Shown here: piece after piece, positions 6,282 to 13,660 of the stretch | Layout: every line of letters begins with the position of its first letter | How positions within the stretch are numbered: the first letter of the stretch is position 1 | Source of the DNA: Candidatus Methylomirabilota bacterium | GTDB lineage: Bacteria > Methylomirabilota > Methylomirabilia > Methylomirabilales > JACQHM01 | Assembly (NCBI GenBank): GCA_016199025.1 | Contig: JACQHM010000066.1 | Location: 1-13,773 of the forward strand | DNA: 13,773 nucleotides | Direction: 5' to 3' | Made by a program: the position numbers and the translations under genes | The notes under the pieces: generated by a model | The model's input: only the letters and a program-made list of their open reading frames with translations | Told to the model about the DNA's origin: nothing | Database searches by the model: none

Positions 6282-7161
6282 CTTGGGACTCGATGAAGGA
6301 GAAATCCTTCGGGGTCTTCAACTCCCCGGCGGCTTCCAGCATCTGGAGGAAGCGACGGAGGCCCTCCAGGTGGCGGGGGGAGAGGTCGAAGGAGAGCCTC
6401 TTTCGTAAATAGTCCAAACAGGCCCGTTCCGTCAAGCCGACGCGACCGTGGACCTCTTTGGCAATCCGCTCCAGGTTGTCCAGGCTCCAGGCCTTGGAGG
6501 CCAGGAGGGCCCGGTGGAGGCGATGGGTCTCCTCGGGATTGGCGGCGTAGAACTCCCGCCGGACCGCCCAGACGGCGAAGACGCAGGGAAGGTCGGTCAG
6601 CTCCTTCCAACAGGCTCCTAAGTCGAGGATGTAGGGGAAGGCCTTCGACGCCTTGGCCTTCAGGGCCTCATCACCGATCAGGAGGACGCCGACGGTCTCG
6701 GGGGAGAGTTCCAAGTGGGAGGGGGGGATGCCCTCGATGAAGGTCGGCGTGACCCTGTACCGTTTGTCGAGGAGGAGCCTGATCAAGGCCCGGGAGGTCA
6801 GCGAGGTCGTGGTGAGGAGGACCTTCGTTCCCGCGAGGGCCTGGAAAGGGACCAGGCTCAAGAAGAGGACACTTTCGACGGGCCCGTCGCAGGCGATGGC
6901 GAGATCGGGGAGGAGGAGATACAGGTCGGGGTGCCGGGCATACTCTAAGGCTGAGATGACGGAGAGGTCGAGTTTCCCTTCCCTCAACAGCTTGTTCAGT
7001 TCCGTGGGGGTCCCGTCCACGATCTCGCACGGGGCCTTGACGATCCCCTGCTCGATCGCATAGTAAACCGGTTCGCAGTTTAAATACCGGACCCTCCCGA
7101 CCCGAGGCCGTCTATCGACTTTAAGTGCCGCTTCCCCTTGAAGCCCCACTTCTAACCTCAC
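6274..7161 (-). CDS. mqnA: Chorismate dehydratase (futalosine pathway)
   Basis: This 295-residue enzyme is of the MqnA family, a periplasmic-binding-protein-like fold that dehydrates chorismate to 3-enolpyruvylbenzoate, the first step of futalosine-type menaquinone synthesis. Visible family segments are VGRVRYLNCEPVYY near residue 20-35, DGTPTELNKLL, LDLSVISALEYA, the SVLFLS strand, LTTTSLTSRALIRLLL and LLIGDEALK. Length is normal. The GTG start at 7161 follows AGAGGAGAAG by about eight bases. It overlaps the thioesterase downstream and follows the amidohydrolase by 21 bases. Pairing with an aminodeoxyfutalosine-deaminase-like gene strengthens the call. MqnE, MqnC, MqnB and MqnD are not in the window. 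Confidence 0.9.
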   Translation of the reverse strand: MRLEVGLQGEAALKVDRRPRVGRVRYLNCEPVYYAIEQGIVKAPCEIVDGTPTELNKLLREGKLDLSVISALEYARHPDLYLLLPDLAIACDGPVESVLFLSLVPFQALAGTKVLLTTTSLTSRALIRLLLDKRYRVTPTFIEGIPPSHLELSPETVGVLLIGDEALKAKASKAFPYILDLGACWKELTDLPCVFAVWAVRREFYAANPEETHRLHRALLASKAWSLDNLERIAKEVHGRVGLTERACLDYLRKRLSFDLSPRHLEGLRRFLQMLEAAGELKTPKDFSFIESQGV

Positions 7162-7182
7162 GGTTTCTTCTCCTCTTGAACG

Positions 7183-8427
7183 TTAAGCCCGGTAGAGCAC
7201 CTTCCCGTCCACCATCGTCAGCAGGACATCGCCATCCTGCACCGAGGAAAGGAGCGATCCGTAAGGATCCTCTTCGTCGAGATCGTGGATCCTCACGGCG
7301 ATGAGATCGGCCCGCTTCCCCGGCTCTAAGGAGCCGGCCTCCTTGGAGAGGCCCAGGGCCTCGGCCCCCGCCAGGGTGGCCATCTTGAAGAGGCCTTCAG
7401 GGGAGATCCTCCCCTCGTGGAGCTTCAGGGCAAAGCGCATCTCGTCCCAGAGGCTTAAGGAATCGTTGCTCGCCAAAGAATCGGTCCCGAGGCCCACCCG
7501 TATGCCTCTCTCCAGGTATGTTGGAATCGGAGCGATCCCATTCCCGAGACGGTGGTTGCTCCTCGGACAATGGGCAACGCTGACGCCGGATGAGGCCAAA
7601 CGCTCCACATCCTCCGTCTCGAGGTGGACGGCGTGGACCGCCAGGGCAGAGGGGGAGAGGAGGTCATGACGGTGGACAAGCTCGACCGGTGTTTCACCCC
7701 TGATCTCGTGGGAGGGCCGATCCCTTCCCACCATCTTCAAGAGTCGCTCCCTGATCGGACCGGTCCCCTCTTTGACATAGCGGACTTCCTCTTCAGCCTC
7801 GGCTAGGTGGACGGCGACGGGGAGCCTGAAGCGTCGTGCGAGGCTAGAGAGGTGCTCTAAGAGCCGTTCCGAGAGGCTATAGGGGGCGTGGGGGGAGAGG
7901 CCGACTTTCAAGAGGCCTCCCGCCTCCTGCCGCATCGTCTCGATCTTCTGCTCCGCCCGCCTCACAATTCCCTCGGCTTGGAGCGGGTCGAGGCCTAAGG
8001 TCTCGTAGTAGACCACCCCCCTTAAGCCGCTTCGTCGGAGGACCTCGAAACTCATCCCGGCCGAGGTGATCTCTCCCACCGAGGTCGTCCCTCCGCGGAT
8101 CAGGTCCCGGACCCCTTGGGAGGCCGAGTGGAGGTAAAACTGGCTGTCCAAGTCTCGTTTCCGATCGATGAGCTGGAACAACCAATCCAGGAAGAGGCCA
8201 TGGAGGGTCCCTTGCAGGCCGGAGAGCTCGAGATGGGTATGGACATTTACCAAGCCGGGCAGGAGGACGGCATCGCCCAGGTCCTCGATGGGGATGGAGG
8301 GGTGATGCCGCTTAAGCTCCTCTCGTTCCCCTATCTCTAGGATGGTCCCATCTTGGAGAAGGAGCGCCCCACCGAACAGGGGAGGGGAGGTGATGGGCAG
8401 GAGCAGGCGGGCGGAAAGGAGCTTCAT
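7183..8427 (-). CDS. Amidohydrolase, probable aminodeoxyfutalosine deaminase
   Basis: This 414-residue metal-dependent hydrolase is of the TRZ/ATZ (cytosine-deaminase-like) branch. Metal and catalytic motifs occur in order: His63-Thr-His65 (NVHTHLE), HAPYS (180-184), His207 with Glu210 (HLAE), HAVHL (265-269), His286 in HCPRSN and Asp316 in GTDSLASND. The C-terminus has the usual LEPGKRADL barrel-edge strand. Enzymes of this branch deaminate adenosine-type substrates. Lying next to mqnA, this one is probably the MqnX-type deaminase converting aminodeoxyfutalosine to dehypoxanthine-pathway futalosine; that specificity is inferred from neighbours. ATG 8427 shares an ATGA overlap with the mobA stop and lacks its own ribosome binding site, so it is translationally coupled. 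An in-frame ATG at 8457 is less likely. Confidence 0.85.
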   Translation of the reverse strand: MKLLSARLLLPITSPPLFGGALLLQDGTILEIGEREELKRHHPSIPIEDLGDAVLLPGLVNVHTHLELSGLQGTLHGLFLDWLFQLIDRKRDLDSQFYLHSASQGVRDLIRGGTTSVGEITSAGMSFEVLRRSGLRGVVYYETLGLDPLQAEGIVRRAEQKIETMRQEAGGLLKVGLSPHAPYSLSERLLEHLSSLARRFRLPVAVHLAEAEEEVRYVKEGTGPIRERLLKMVGRDRPSHEIRGETPVELVHRHDLLSPSALAVHAVHLETEDVERLASSGVSVAHCPRSNHRLGNGIAPIPTYLERGIRVGLGTDSLASNDSLSLWDEMRFALKLHEGRISPEGLFKMATLAGAEALGLSKEAGSLEPGKRADLIAVRIHDLDEEDPYGSLLSSVQDGDVLLTMVDGKVLYRA

Positions 8428-9035
8428 CGGTGGTTCGCTGTTTGGCGGTCGACCCATTCGTTGGCGAGCCGCTCCGCCAGGGCAAGATCCTCGGGGGTGT
8501 TGGCGTTAAACAGGGAGAGGAGATCGGGGTCAAAGGGTCGGAGAGCCTCCTCCGGGACAATCCTCACCTTCACATGAGAGAGGAAGCCCGTCACCTTCAA
8601 CCGGTCGGCTCTGATCTCCTCCTCGATGAAGGGGAGGCAGGCCTTGGAGTAGATCGCATGGAGGGGATGAAGCTCTCCCTGAGCGTCCGGGATCACCACG
8701 TCGGCTCCTTCCGCCTTGTCCTTCAAGGATGTGATCAAAGCCGGGTTCAGGAAGGGCATATCGCAGGCGGCGAAGAAGGCTTTTGGGAAGGAAGCCACTT
8801 TAAGCCCCGTGTAGATCCCGCCCAGGACGGCCTTCCCTGGGAGAAGGTCGGTGATGACCTCGCCCCGAAGGTCTTCGTAACGTCCTGCCCGGTTGGCGAC
8901 GATCAGGACCTCGGGGAAGAGCCCTCGAAGGGTCTCCACCACCCGTTCGATAAGCCGCCTCCCCCCAACCCGGACCAACGCCTTATCAGTCCCCATCCTG
9001 GAGGATCTCCCCCCGGCCAGGACAACCCCTGTCAA
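8424..9035 (-). CDS. mobA: Molybdenum cofactor guanylyltransferase
   Basis: This 203-residue nucleotidyltransferase attaches GMP to molybdopterin to make the guanine-dinucleotide form of the cofactor used by many anaerobic oxidoreductases. The GTP-binding signature VVLAGGRSSRMGTDKAL (residues 4-20) and the metal-binding Asp92-Met-Pro-Phe are intact. The C-terminal FNANTPEDL (176-184) is the typical Asn-Thr-Pro-Glu-Asp end motif. The start is TTG 9035, well supported by GAGGAGG seven bases upstream. The 77 bases between rpoZ and this gene contain a CCCAG/CTGGG hairpin (9061-9075) and an eight-C run, perhaps a weak processing point. The end overlaps the amidohydrolase start. Confidence 0.92.
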   Translation of the reverse strand: MTGVVLAGGRSSRMGTDKALVRVGGRRLIERVVETLRGLFPEVLIVANRAGRYEDLRGEVITDLLPGKAVLGGIYTGLKVASFPKAFFAACDMPFLNPALITSLKDKAEGADVVIPDAQGELHPLHAIYSKACLPFIEEEIRADRLKVTGFLSHVKVRIVPEEALRPFDPDLLSLFNANTPEDLALAERLANEWVDRQTANHR

Positions 9036-9112
9036 CAGAGTTCCTCCTCAAAGAACCCCCCCCAGACTTCCTGGGCGGTGCGTAAGAGAAGCCTGAGGCC
9101 TGGAAGCAAACG

Positions 9113-9571
9113 CTATTCCTTTTCGTCCCTTGCGGGGATCTCGAGCACTGGAAGCTCATCCATCTCAGCTTCCTCGGCGAATTCCTCGGCCGTCGTCTCC
9201 GCTTCAGCTTCCTCGGCGAATTCCTCGGCCGTCGTCTCCGCTTCAGCTTCCTCCAAGACCTCTTCCTCCTCTTCGACGGCCAGGCCTTCAGCCAAGGCCT
9301 CCTCGGTGGAGAGGGTCCTGAACCAGGTCGGCGTCGCCTTGGCGGGGATGAGCTCCTTCTCCATCACCCCCTCCAGGGCCTCCACCTCGTAAGCGATCTT
9401 CCCGGCGGCCAGCTCTTCCAGGGCGATGTAGGTGGGCTTCCAGCTCTTTGGGTTCACCAGGGGGAAGCTGCCTATGTTGAGCTGCCTGGCCCTCTTGGCC
9501 GCGATAATGACCAGGCGGTACTTGTTGTCCACATGGGACATCAGCGCCTCGATGGGAACGATATAAGACAT
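9113..9571 (-). CDS. rpoZ: RNA polymerase omega subunit with acidic tail
   Basis: This 152-residue protein has an N-terminal omega domain (residues 1-75) recognisable from LMSHVDNKYRLVIIAAKRARQLN and the later YIALEELAAGKIAYE. Omega helps assemble and stabilise the beta-prime subunit. Family members are usually about 70-110 residues; here a tail from about residue 90 is almost wholly Glu and Ala and contains two exact copies of a 13-residue repeat. The position directly after gmk is the classic gmk-rpoZ arrangement. ATG 9571 follows AAGGAGGG with a slightly long gap of about ten bases. The tail is probably helical or disordered and strongly negative; its role is unknown. Confidence 0.9.
   Translation of the reverse strand: MSYIVPIEALMSHVDNKYRLVIIAAKRARQLNIGSFPLVNPKSWKPTYIALEELAAGKIAYEVEALEGVMEKELIPAKATPTWFRTLSTEEALAEGLAVEEEEEVLEEAEAETTAEEFAEEAEAETTAEEFAEEAEMDELPVLEIPARDEKE
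9165..9253. repeat. 39-bp tandem repeat in rpoZ tail
   Basis: Two exact consecutive 39-bp units (9165-9203 and 9204-9242) are followed by 11 bases of a third. The unit is exactly 13 codons, so copy-number change would keep the rpoZ frame. It encodes an Ala/Glu-rich block with one Thr-Thr and one Phe. Identity at every base suggests a recent duplication. Confidence 0.95.
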
Positions 9572-9594
9572 ACTCCCTTACCCTCCTTCGGCCG

Positions 9595-10215
9595 TCATGA
9601 TCCTTCTCTCAAGAATGAAAGATCCATCCGAAAACTCTTGCACCGCTCGGCGGTGATGATGGCCTTCATTTCGGAGACGGCCCGCTTGAAGGTGTCATTG
9701 ACGATGACGTATTGGTACTCCTTATAGTACCGGATCTCCTCCAGGGCCTTTTTCAGGCGGCGCCTGATCTCCGCCTCGGAGTCGGTCTTCCGACGGCGGA
9801 GGCGCTCCTCCAGCATCTTCAGGCTGGGTGGGACGATGAAAATGAAGACCCCCTGGGGGAAGATCCTTTTCATCTGCTTTGCCCCTTGGGTATCGATGTC
9901 CAGGGCCACGTCCTTCCCTTCGGCGAGGTGTTTCTCCAGCTCGGATCGGGCGGTCCCATACAGGTGGCCGTGGACCTCTGCCCACTCGAAGAACTCTCCC
10001 TTGTCGATCATCCGCTGGAAGGTCTGCTGGTCCACGAAGTAGTAGTCCCGCCCGTCCCGCTCGTGGGGACGGGGAGGGCGGGTGGTGAAGGAGACGGCGT
10101 GGACCAGGTCGGGGAGCTCCGCCGCCGTCCTTTCGCACAGAGAGGTCTTCCCCGCCCCTGAAGGGGCGGAAACAACGACCAGAAGCCGCTCCCGGCTTAT
10201 GATCCCCTTCCCCAT
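9595..10215 (-). CDS. gmk: Guanylate kinase
   Basis: This 206-residue enzyme phosphorylates GMP to GDP, essential for GTP and dGTP supply. The P-loop SAPSGAGKTS (residues 16-25) is followed by the GMP-binding segment VSFTTRPPRPHERDGRDYYFVD and FFEWAEVHGHLYGT. LDIDTQGA and the lid segment ERLRRRKTDS are also present. ATG 10215 has GAGGAAGGGG directly upstream and gives the normal length; a GTG at 10236 in frame, also with AAGGA upstream, would add seven residues and cannot be excluded. It lies 36 bases after remA and 23 before rpoZ, in a conserved housekeeping block. Confidence 0.96.
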   Translation of the reverse strand: MGKGIISRERLLVVVSAPSGAGKTSLCERTAAELPDLVHAVSFTTRPPRPHERDGRDYYFVDQQTFQRMIDKGEFFEWAEVHGHLYGTARSELEKHLAEGKDVALDIDTQGAKQMKRIFPQGVFIFIVPPSLKMLEERLRRRKTDSEAEIRRRLKKALEEIRYYKEYQYVIVNDTFKRAVSEMKAIITAERCKSFRMDLSFLREGS

Positions 10216-10251
10216 CTCCCCTTCCTCGCTTTGCACCCCGTCCTTTATCCT

Positions 10252-10581
10252 TCAAGGGGCCGGGGCCTTGGTCCTCTCCGTTCCGGGCCTCGCTCCCCCT
10301 CGTCCCAGGGCCGCCCTGGTGTTCTGGCCCTGAGCGTTGGCCTCGGCCTCGAGCCTCTGGGCAACGGTCTCCGTCTGGATGGCGGAGAGGATGATGTGGT
10401 CGGAATCGGTCACGATGATGGAGCGGGTGCGTCTGCCGTTGGTGGCATCCACCAGCTTCCTCGCCTGCTTGGCCTCGTCCTTCAAACGCTTCATGGGGGC
10501 CGAGGCCGGGTTGACAATGGCCACGATCCTCCGCACCACCACCATGTTACCGAATCCGATGTTCAACAGTTCCGATGACAA
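10252..10581 (-). CDS. remA: RemA/DUF370 family regulator
   Basis: This 109-residue protein of the RemA (DUF370) family is a small DNA-binding regulator known for matrix control in Bacillus subtilis. It is widely found between yicC and gmk in many phyla. Family segments are LLNIGFGNMVVVRRIVAIV, SAPMKRLKDEA, DATNGRRTRSIIVTDSDHIILSA and ETVAQRL. Homologues end near there, at about 90 residues; this one continues with some 30 low-complexity residues rich in Ala, Gly, Arg and Pro. TTG 10581 is chosen because AAAGGGG lies about eight bases upstream and it gives a family-like N-terminus. A GTG at 10590 directly abuts that site and is the alternative. Confidence 0.88.
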   Translation of the reverse strand: MSSELLNIGFGNMVVVRRIVAIVNPASAPMKRLKDEAKQARKLVDATNGRRTRSIIVTDSDHIILSAIQTETVAQRLEAEANAQGQNTRAALGRGGARPGTERTKAPAP

Positions 10582-10596
10582 ACGCCCCACCCCCTT

Positions 10597-11475
10597 TCAC
10601 TCGAGGTTTTGCACCTGCTCCCGGAGCCTCTCCAGCTCCGCTTTTAAGAGGATGACCTCATGGGAGACCGAGGCGTCGGACGCCTTGGCCCCGATGGTAT
10701 TCGCCTCCCGGCCCATCTCCTGGAGGAGGAAGTCGAGCTTCCGCCCGTGGGGGCCTTCTTCTTCCAGGAAGGAGCGGAACTGGTTCAGGTGGCTCTTCAG
10801 CCTCGCACACTCCTCGGTGATGTCTGAACGATCGGCGAAGAGGGCCACCTCCTGCTCCAGTCGGAAGGGGTCGGTGCTCCTTCCTTCAAGGAGGGCATCG
10901 ACGCGGGCCTTCAGCCGCTCCTTGTAGGCTTTCGGGATTTCGGGGGCCCTCTGCTCGATCCGCTCCAGGATCCCTTCAGCCCGGGCAAGGCGGACGAGGA
11001 ACTCCCCTTGGATGGCCTCCCCCTCCTTGGCCCGCATGGTGTCCAGAGCATCCAAGGCCATCTCGAGGGCCGCCTCGACCTCACCCCAGGCCCCTTGCAG
11101 CTCCTCTTCCGCCTCCTCAACCTCAAAGAGGTCCTGCCGGGCGCTTAACGTCGCCACAGTGACCCGGCCGGGGAGGCCGAACTCCTCCTGGAGGCCTTTT
11201 AACGCGGCGAGATACTGAACGGCCAGGTCCCGGTTGAAGGATAAAGTGAGGGGCCGTTCGACGAACCCCTTTTCGGTGAGGGAGAGATCAAAGCGGCCTC
11301 GGTGGAACCGCCGTTGGATGAGCGCTTGGACATGATGTTCGAGGGCGCTTAAGCGCCTGGGGAGTTTGGCCCGGACCTCCAGGAATCGATGGTTCAAGGC
11401 CTGGATCTCGACGACGAAGGACCGCCCTTGCCCGACATGCTCCCCACGGCCGTAGCCTGTCATGCTCTTTAACAT
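10597..11475 (-). CDS. yicC: YicC-family endoribonuclease
   Basis: This 292-residue protein has the YicC N-terminal domain (start MLKSMTGYGRGE, then EIQALNHRFLEVRAKLP) and the C-terminal DUF1732 segment ending in FLLQEMGREANTIGAKASD and LKAELERLREQVQNLE. The family has been shown to act as an oligomeric endoribonuclease in E. coli and related bacteria. ATG 11475 gives the exact family start. Unlike nearly all its neighbours it has no ribosome binding site, and a predicted promoter would place the mRNA start about four bases away. It is the first gene of the long minus-strand run and ends 15 bases before remA. Confidence 0.94.
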   Translation of the reverse strand: MLKSMTGYGRGEHVGQGRSFVVEIQALNHRFLEVRAKLPRRLSALEHHVQALIQRRFHRGRFDLSLTEKGFVERPLTLSFNRDLAVQYLAALKGLQEEFGLPGRVTVATLSARQDLFEVEEAEEELQGAWGEVEAALEMALDALDTMRAKEGEAIQGEFLVRLARAEGILERIEQRAPEIPKAYKERLKARVDALLEGRSTDPFRLEQEVALFADRSDITEECARLKSHLNQFRSFLEEEGPHGRKLDFLLQEMGREANTIGAKASDASVSHEVILLKAELERLREQVQNLE

Positions 11476-11485
11476 CGTAGGGTAC

Positions 11486-11513
11486 ACTACACCAGAACGG
11501 CTTGATTTGTCAA
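11486..11513 (-). promoter_or_regulatory. Promoter of the yicC operon, probably leaderless
   Basis: On the minus strand a perfect TTGACA (11508-11513) is followed after 16 bases by TGTAGT (11486-11491), four of six matches to TATAAT, with a TGG extended -10 directly before it. The +1 would be near 11479, only four bases from the yicC ATG. This agrees with the missing ribosome binding site. The palindrome TTCCGGAA (11526-11533) lies just upstream of the -35 box. Confidence 0.6.
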
Positions 11514-11538
11514 ACCAATTCCGCATTCCGGAAAATGC

Positions 11539-11567
11539 TTGACCTACGGCAGCAGCTCCCATAAACC
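11539..11567 (+). promoter_or_regulatory. Weak promoter candidate, radical SAM remnant
   Basis: TTGACC (11539-11544) and TAAACC (11562-11567) are spaced by 17 bases, a good -35 but only three of six at -10. It would face right toward the radical SAM remnant. The rest of 11514-11664 shows no gene. Confidence 0.2.
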
Positions 11568-11664
11568 CATCAGCATCTGCGGGGATGCCCTGAGCGGGGA
11601 TCCCCTGGATCCAGGTCCCAGGGACACGTCTCCAGGTTGTTGATCACCTTCTAGGGGTGTTGTG

Positions 11665-11969
11665 ATGCCCGGAAAGTGGGTTCCCCTCCGCGGGCGCAGC
11701 GCAGCCGAGAATCCACCTAACCGGTTTGAGCCCCAGTGGTATGACCGTGACCCGGATGGGGCCGACCCGAAGGAGCCAGCCCCGACGACGCAGTTCCTCA
11801 AGGATTCCTCCCACTCGATTCTCACCTCCAATGACAGCCCCGATGTCGGATTCGACGCCAGCGTCAACCCCTACCGGGCTGTGAACACGGCTGCATCTAT
11901 TGCTACGCCCGCCCCACGCACGAATATCTGGGCTTCTCGGCCGGCCTCGATTTCGAGACGAAGATCCTG
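11665..11969 (+). pseudogene. PA0069-like radical SAM protein, 5' fragment, frameshifted
   Basis: The N-terminal third of a radical SAM protein of the PA0069/SplB-like type is recognisable: GKWVPLRGRSAAENPPNRFE, then SSHSILTSNDSPDVGFDASVNPYR. The next expected residues, G-C-E-H-G-C-I-Y-C-Y-A-R-P, carry the three iron-sulfur-cluster cysteines; they are present but in the +1-shifted frame from 11877. One G is missing in the GGG at 11876-11878. Similarity continues to DFETKILV and then ends abruptly near 11969. A full protein is about 350 residues, so about 240 are absent. ATG 11665 has AGGGG seven bases upstream, with GTG 11662 as alternative. It is non-functional as read, both shifted and truncated. 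Confidence 0.8.
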
Positions 11970-12863
11970 GTGTTAGACCCTCCAAAATATGGGCTCGTGC
12001 CGTACACCGGGGTCTTCCCCATCGAGCTGACGCTGGATCATACGGGTCCCATCGCCCACTCCGCGGCGGACTGCACGCTGCTCCTGGAGGTGATCGCCGG
12101 CCCCGATGGGCTGGACCCACGCCAGTCGGTCGGGGTCCGGACCGAGGTCTACACCCGGGTCCTGACGGGGGACGCCCGGGGGCTCCGCATCAGGATCGTC
12201 CGGGAGGGGTTTGGCTGGTCGGGGGCCTCGGAGCCCGACGTGGACCAGGTCGTGCGGGACGCGGCCCAGCGCTTCACTCGGGCGGGTGCCACAGTGAGCG
12301 AGTTCTCGATCCCTCTCCATCGGGACGGCATCCACATCTGGAACGCCATCGCTGTCGAAGGGGCCACCATGCTGATGGTCAACGGCAATAGCATGGGGAC
12401 CAACTGGAAAGGGCACTACACGACCCCGCTCCTGGGCTTCTACGGTCGGAGCCGCCGGGTCCGGGCCAATAACCTCTCCGAGACGGTGAAGCTGGTGATC
12501 CTGCTGGGCCAGTACATGCAGGACAACTACCATGGGCACTACTACGCCAAGGCGCAGAACCTCGCCAGGGTCCTTCGGGCGGCCTATGACGAGGCGTTAA
12601 AAGGAGTGGATCTGTTGCTGATGCCGACCACGCCCATGAAGGCGACGTTGCTTCCACCCCCCAATGCCAGCCGCGAGGAGTACGTGGCCCGGGCCCTGGA
12701 GATGATCCCGAACACCTGCCCCTTCGATGTCACCGAACACCCGGCCATGAACGTGCCGTGCGGGATGTCAGGAGGGCTCCCAGTGGGGATGATGCTGGTG
12801 GGGCGGCCCTGGGAGGATGGAACGGTCCTCAAAGCGGCTCACGCCTTCGAGCAGATCAGGTAA
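11970..12863 (+). pseudogene. Amidase signature family, C-terminal fragment
   Basis: The frame encodes about 297 residues of an amidase-signature hydrolase resembling aliphatic/nitrile-pathway amidases: YGLVPYTGVFPIELTLDHTG, LLEVIAGPDGLDPRQ, the central part, then MPTTPMKATLLPP, AMNVPCGMSGGLPVGMMLVG and HAFEQIR. Family members are about 500 residues. The missing N-terminal part contains the whole Lys-Ser-Ser catalytic set, since GLVPYTG normally follows shortly after the nucleophilic serine. The nominal GTG start at 11970 has no ribosome binding site and lies in the radical SAM remnant, whose shifted frame runs into this one without a stop. The C-terminus also stops a few residues short of typical members, at the junction with the transposase remnant. 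It cannot be an active amidase. Confidence 0.85.
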
Positions 12864-13507
12864 CCGCGGTGCAAAATGACACCCAGGTGTGGCGGCGCCT
12901 CACCCCGGGTGCTCCATCCCCCCGTCGAGTGGATGCAGCGGCCCAGACCCTGCCCCGACGGAGGTGGAGGCGGTCTACCGTCAAGGAAGGCGTCAAAGGC
13001 CCCCATCGTGGTCAAGTTTGCGTTCCTCCGAACGGTGGCGGTGCGAGACGGCCTGCCCGCCCTTCGGTCTGGGTCGCGTTCCGCCGCAGCCTGGGCCCGC
13101 AGCCCGAGCGGAAGGTGTACCTGAGCAACGTGCCCAAGCTCACCTCCAAGCGAGAACTAGTCCGGGTCAGCGGGATGCGGTGGCCTGTCGAGACGGCAAT
13201 CGAGGAATGCAAGGGCGAGCTAGGGATGGACCACTACGAGACCCGAAGCTGGCGGGGCTGGCGCCATCGTATGACCATGACCCTGGTAGCCCATCACTTC
13301 CTCGTCCGACTGCGGCTTCGCCTTCAAAAAACCCCCGCGTTGACAGTCACCCAAGTGCGGGAGCTGCTCACAGTGATGTTACCTCGGAGAGAGTTCGACA
13401 TCTACACCGCCTTGGCAATGGTTCAGTCCTACCAGCGCCACGACCATATCGCCTGTCTTGCCCATCGCAAGCGAACCCTCAAACGCTTGCGCCAGTGGCG
13501 TTTGTAA
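12864..13507 (+). pseudogene. IS701-like transposase, 3' remnant, two frameshifts
   Basis: This is the C-terminal half of a DDE transposase resembling the IS701 family. Similarity begins near 12876 (DTQVW) and continues with LPRRRWRRSTVKEGVKGP in frame 2. It moves to frame 3 for PIVVKFAFLRTVAVRDGLP, then returns to frame 2 for PSVWVAFRRSL through RWPVETAIEECKGELGMDHYE and RSWRGWRHRMTMTLVAHHF to the TAA at 13507. The shifts fit an extra C in the C-run at 13000-13004 and a lost G near 13058. The RWPVE-type segment would hold the catalytic glutamate; the two N-terminal aspartate regions are absent. No terminal inverted repeat is recognisable at the right edge. Confidence 0.82.
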
Positions 13508-13550
13508 GAGCTGGCTGAAAAAACCTCGCCGTAGGACTATTTGGACACCA

Positions 13551-13585
13551 AACAAAAACGCGGACGTTACGAAGCCCGTACGTCC
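13551..13585 (-). terminator. Rho-independent terminator of tRNA-Thr remnant
   Basis: On the minus strand GGACGTAC pairs with GTAACGTCC (one bulge) around a seven-base loop (13562-13585). GCG and TTTTTGTTT (13551-13558) follow. It lies nine bases after the tRNA CCA end, the usual place for a tRNA terminator. Confidence 0.75.
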
Positions 13586-13594
13586 ACGAAAGTA

Positions 13595-13639
13595 TGGAGC
13601 CGGCGAGTGGACTCGAACCACCGACCAGCTGATTACGAA
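13595..13639 (-). tRNA. tRNA-Thr(CGT) 3' fragment, probable att site
   Basis: Reading the minus strand from 13639, 45 bases match tRNA positions 32-76: anticodon loop TTCGTAA (anticodon CGT, threonine), 3' anticodon strand TCAGC, variable loop TGGTC, T-arm GGTGG-TTCGAGT-CCACT, acceptor strand CGCCGGC, discriminator T and encoded CCA. The 5' side is missing: bases before the loop read AGGGA and cannot pair with TCAGC beyond two positions, and no D-arm or GCCGGCG acceptor strand follows. Integrases of phages and genomic islands often cross over at the anticodon loop of a tRNA and leave just such a 3' part at one end. The element would extend to higher coordinates. The intact tRNA is not in the window. 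Confidence 0.8.
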
Positions 13640-13660
13640 TCCCTCCCAGCACCAATACGG

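Noticed and set aside
9061..9075. CCCAG/CTGGG hairpin before mobA as terminator
   Set aside because: Five-base stem followed on the minus strand by Gs and only a broken T run; too weak to call.
8430..9392. 320-codon plus-strand ORF with serine-rich end
   Set aside because: It is antisense to mobA and rpoZ; the Ser/Ala repeats are the reverse of the rpoZ acidic repeat.
10152..10169. CCGCCCC-TGAA-GGGGCGG palindrome
   Set aside because: It lies in the gmk P-loop codons and follows from the Ala-Pro-Ser-Gly-Ala coding at high G+C.
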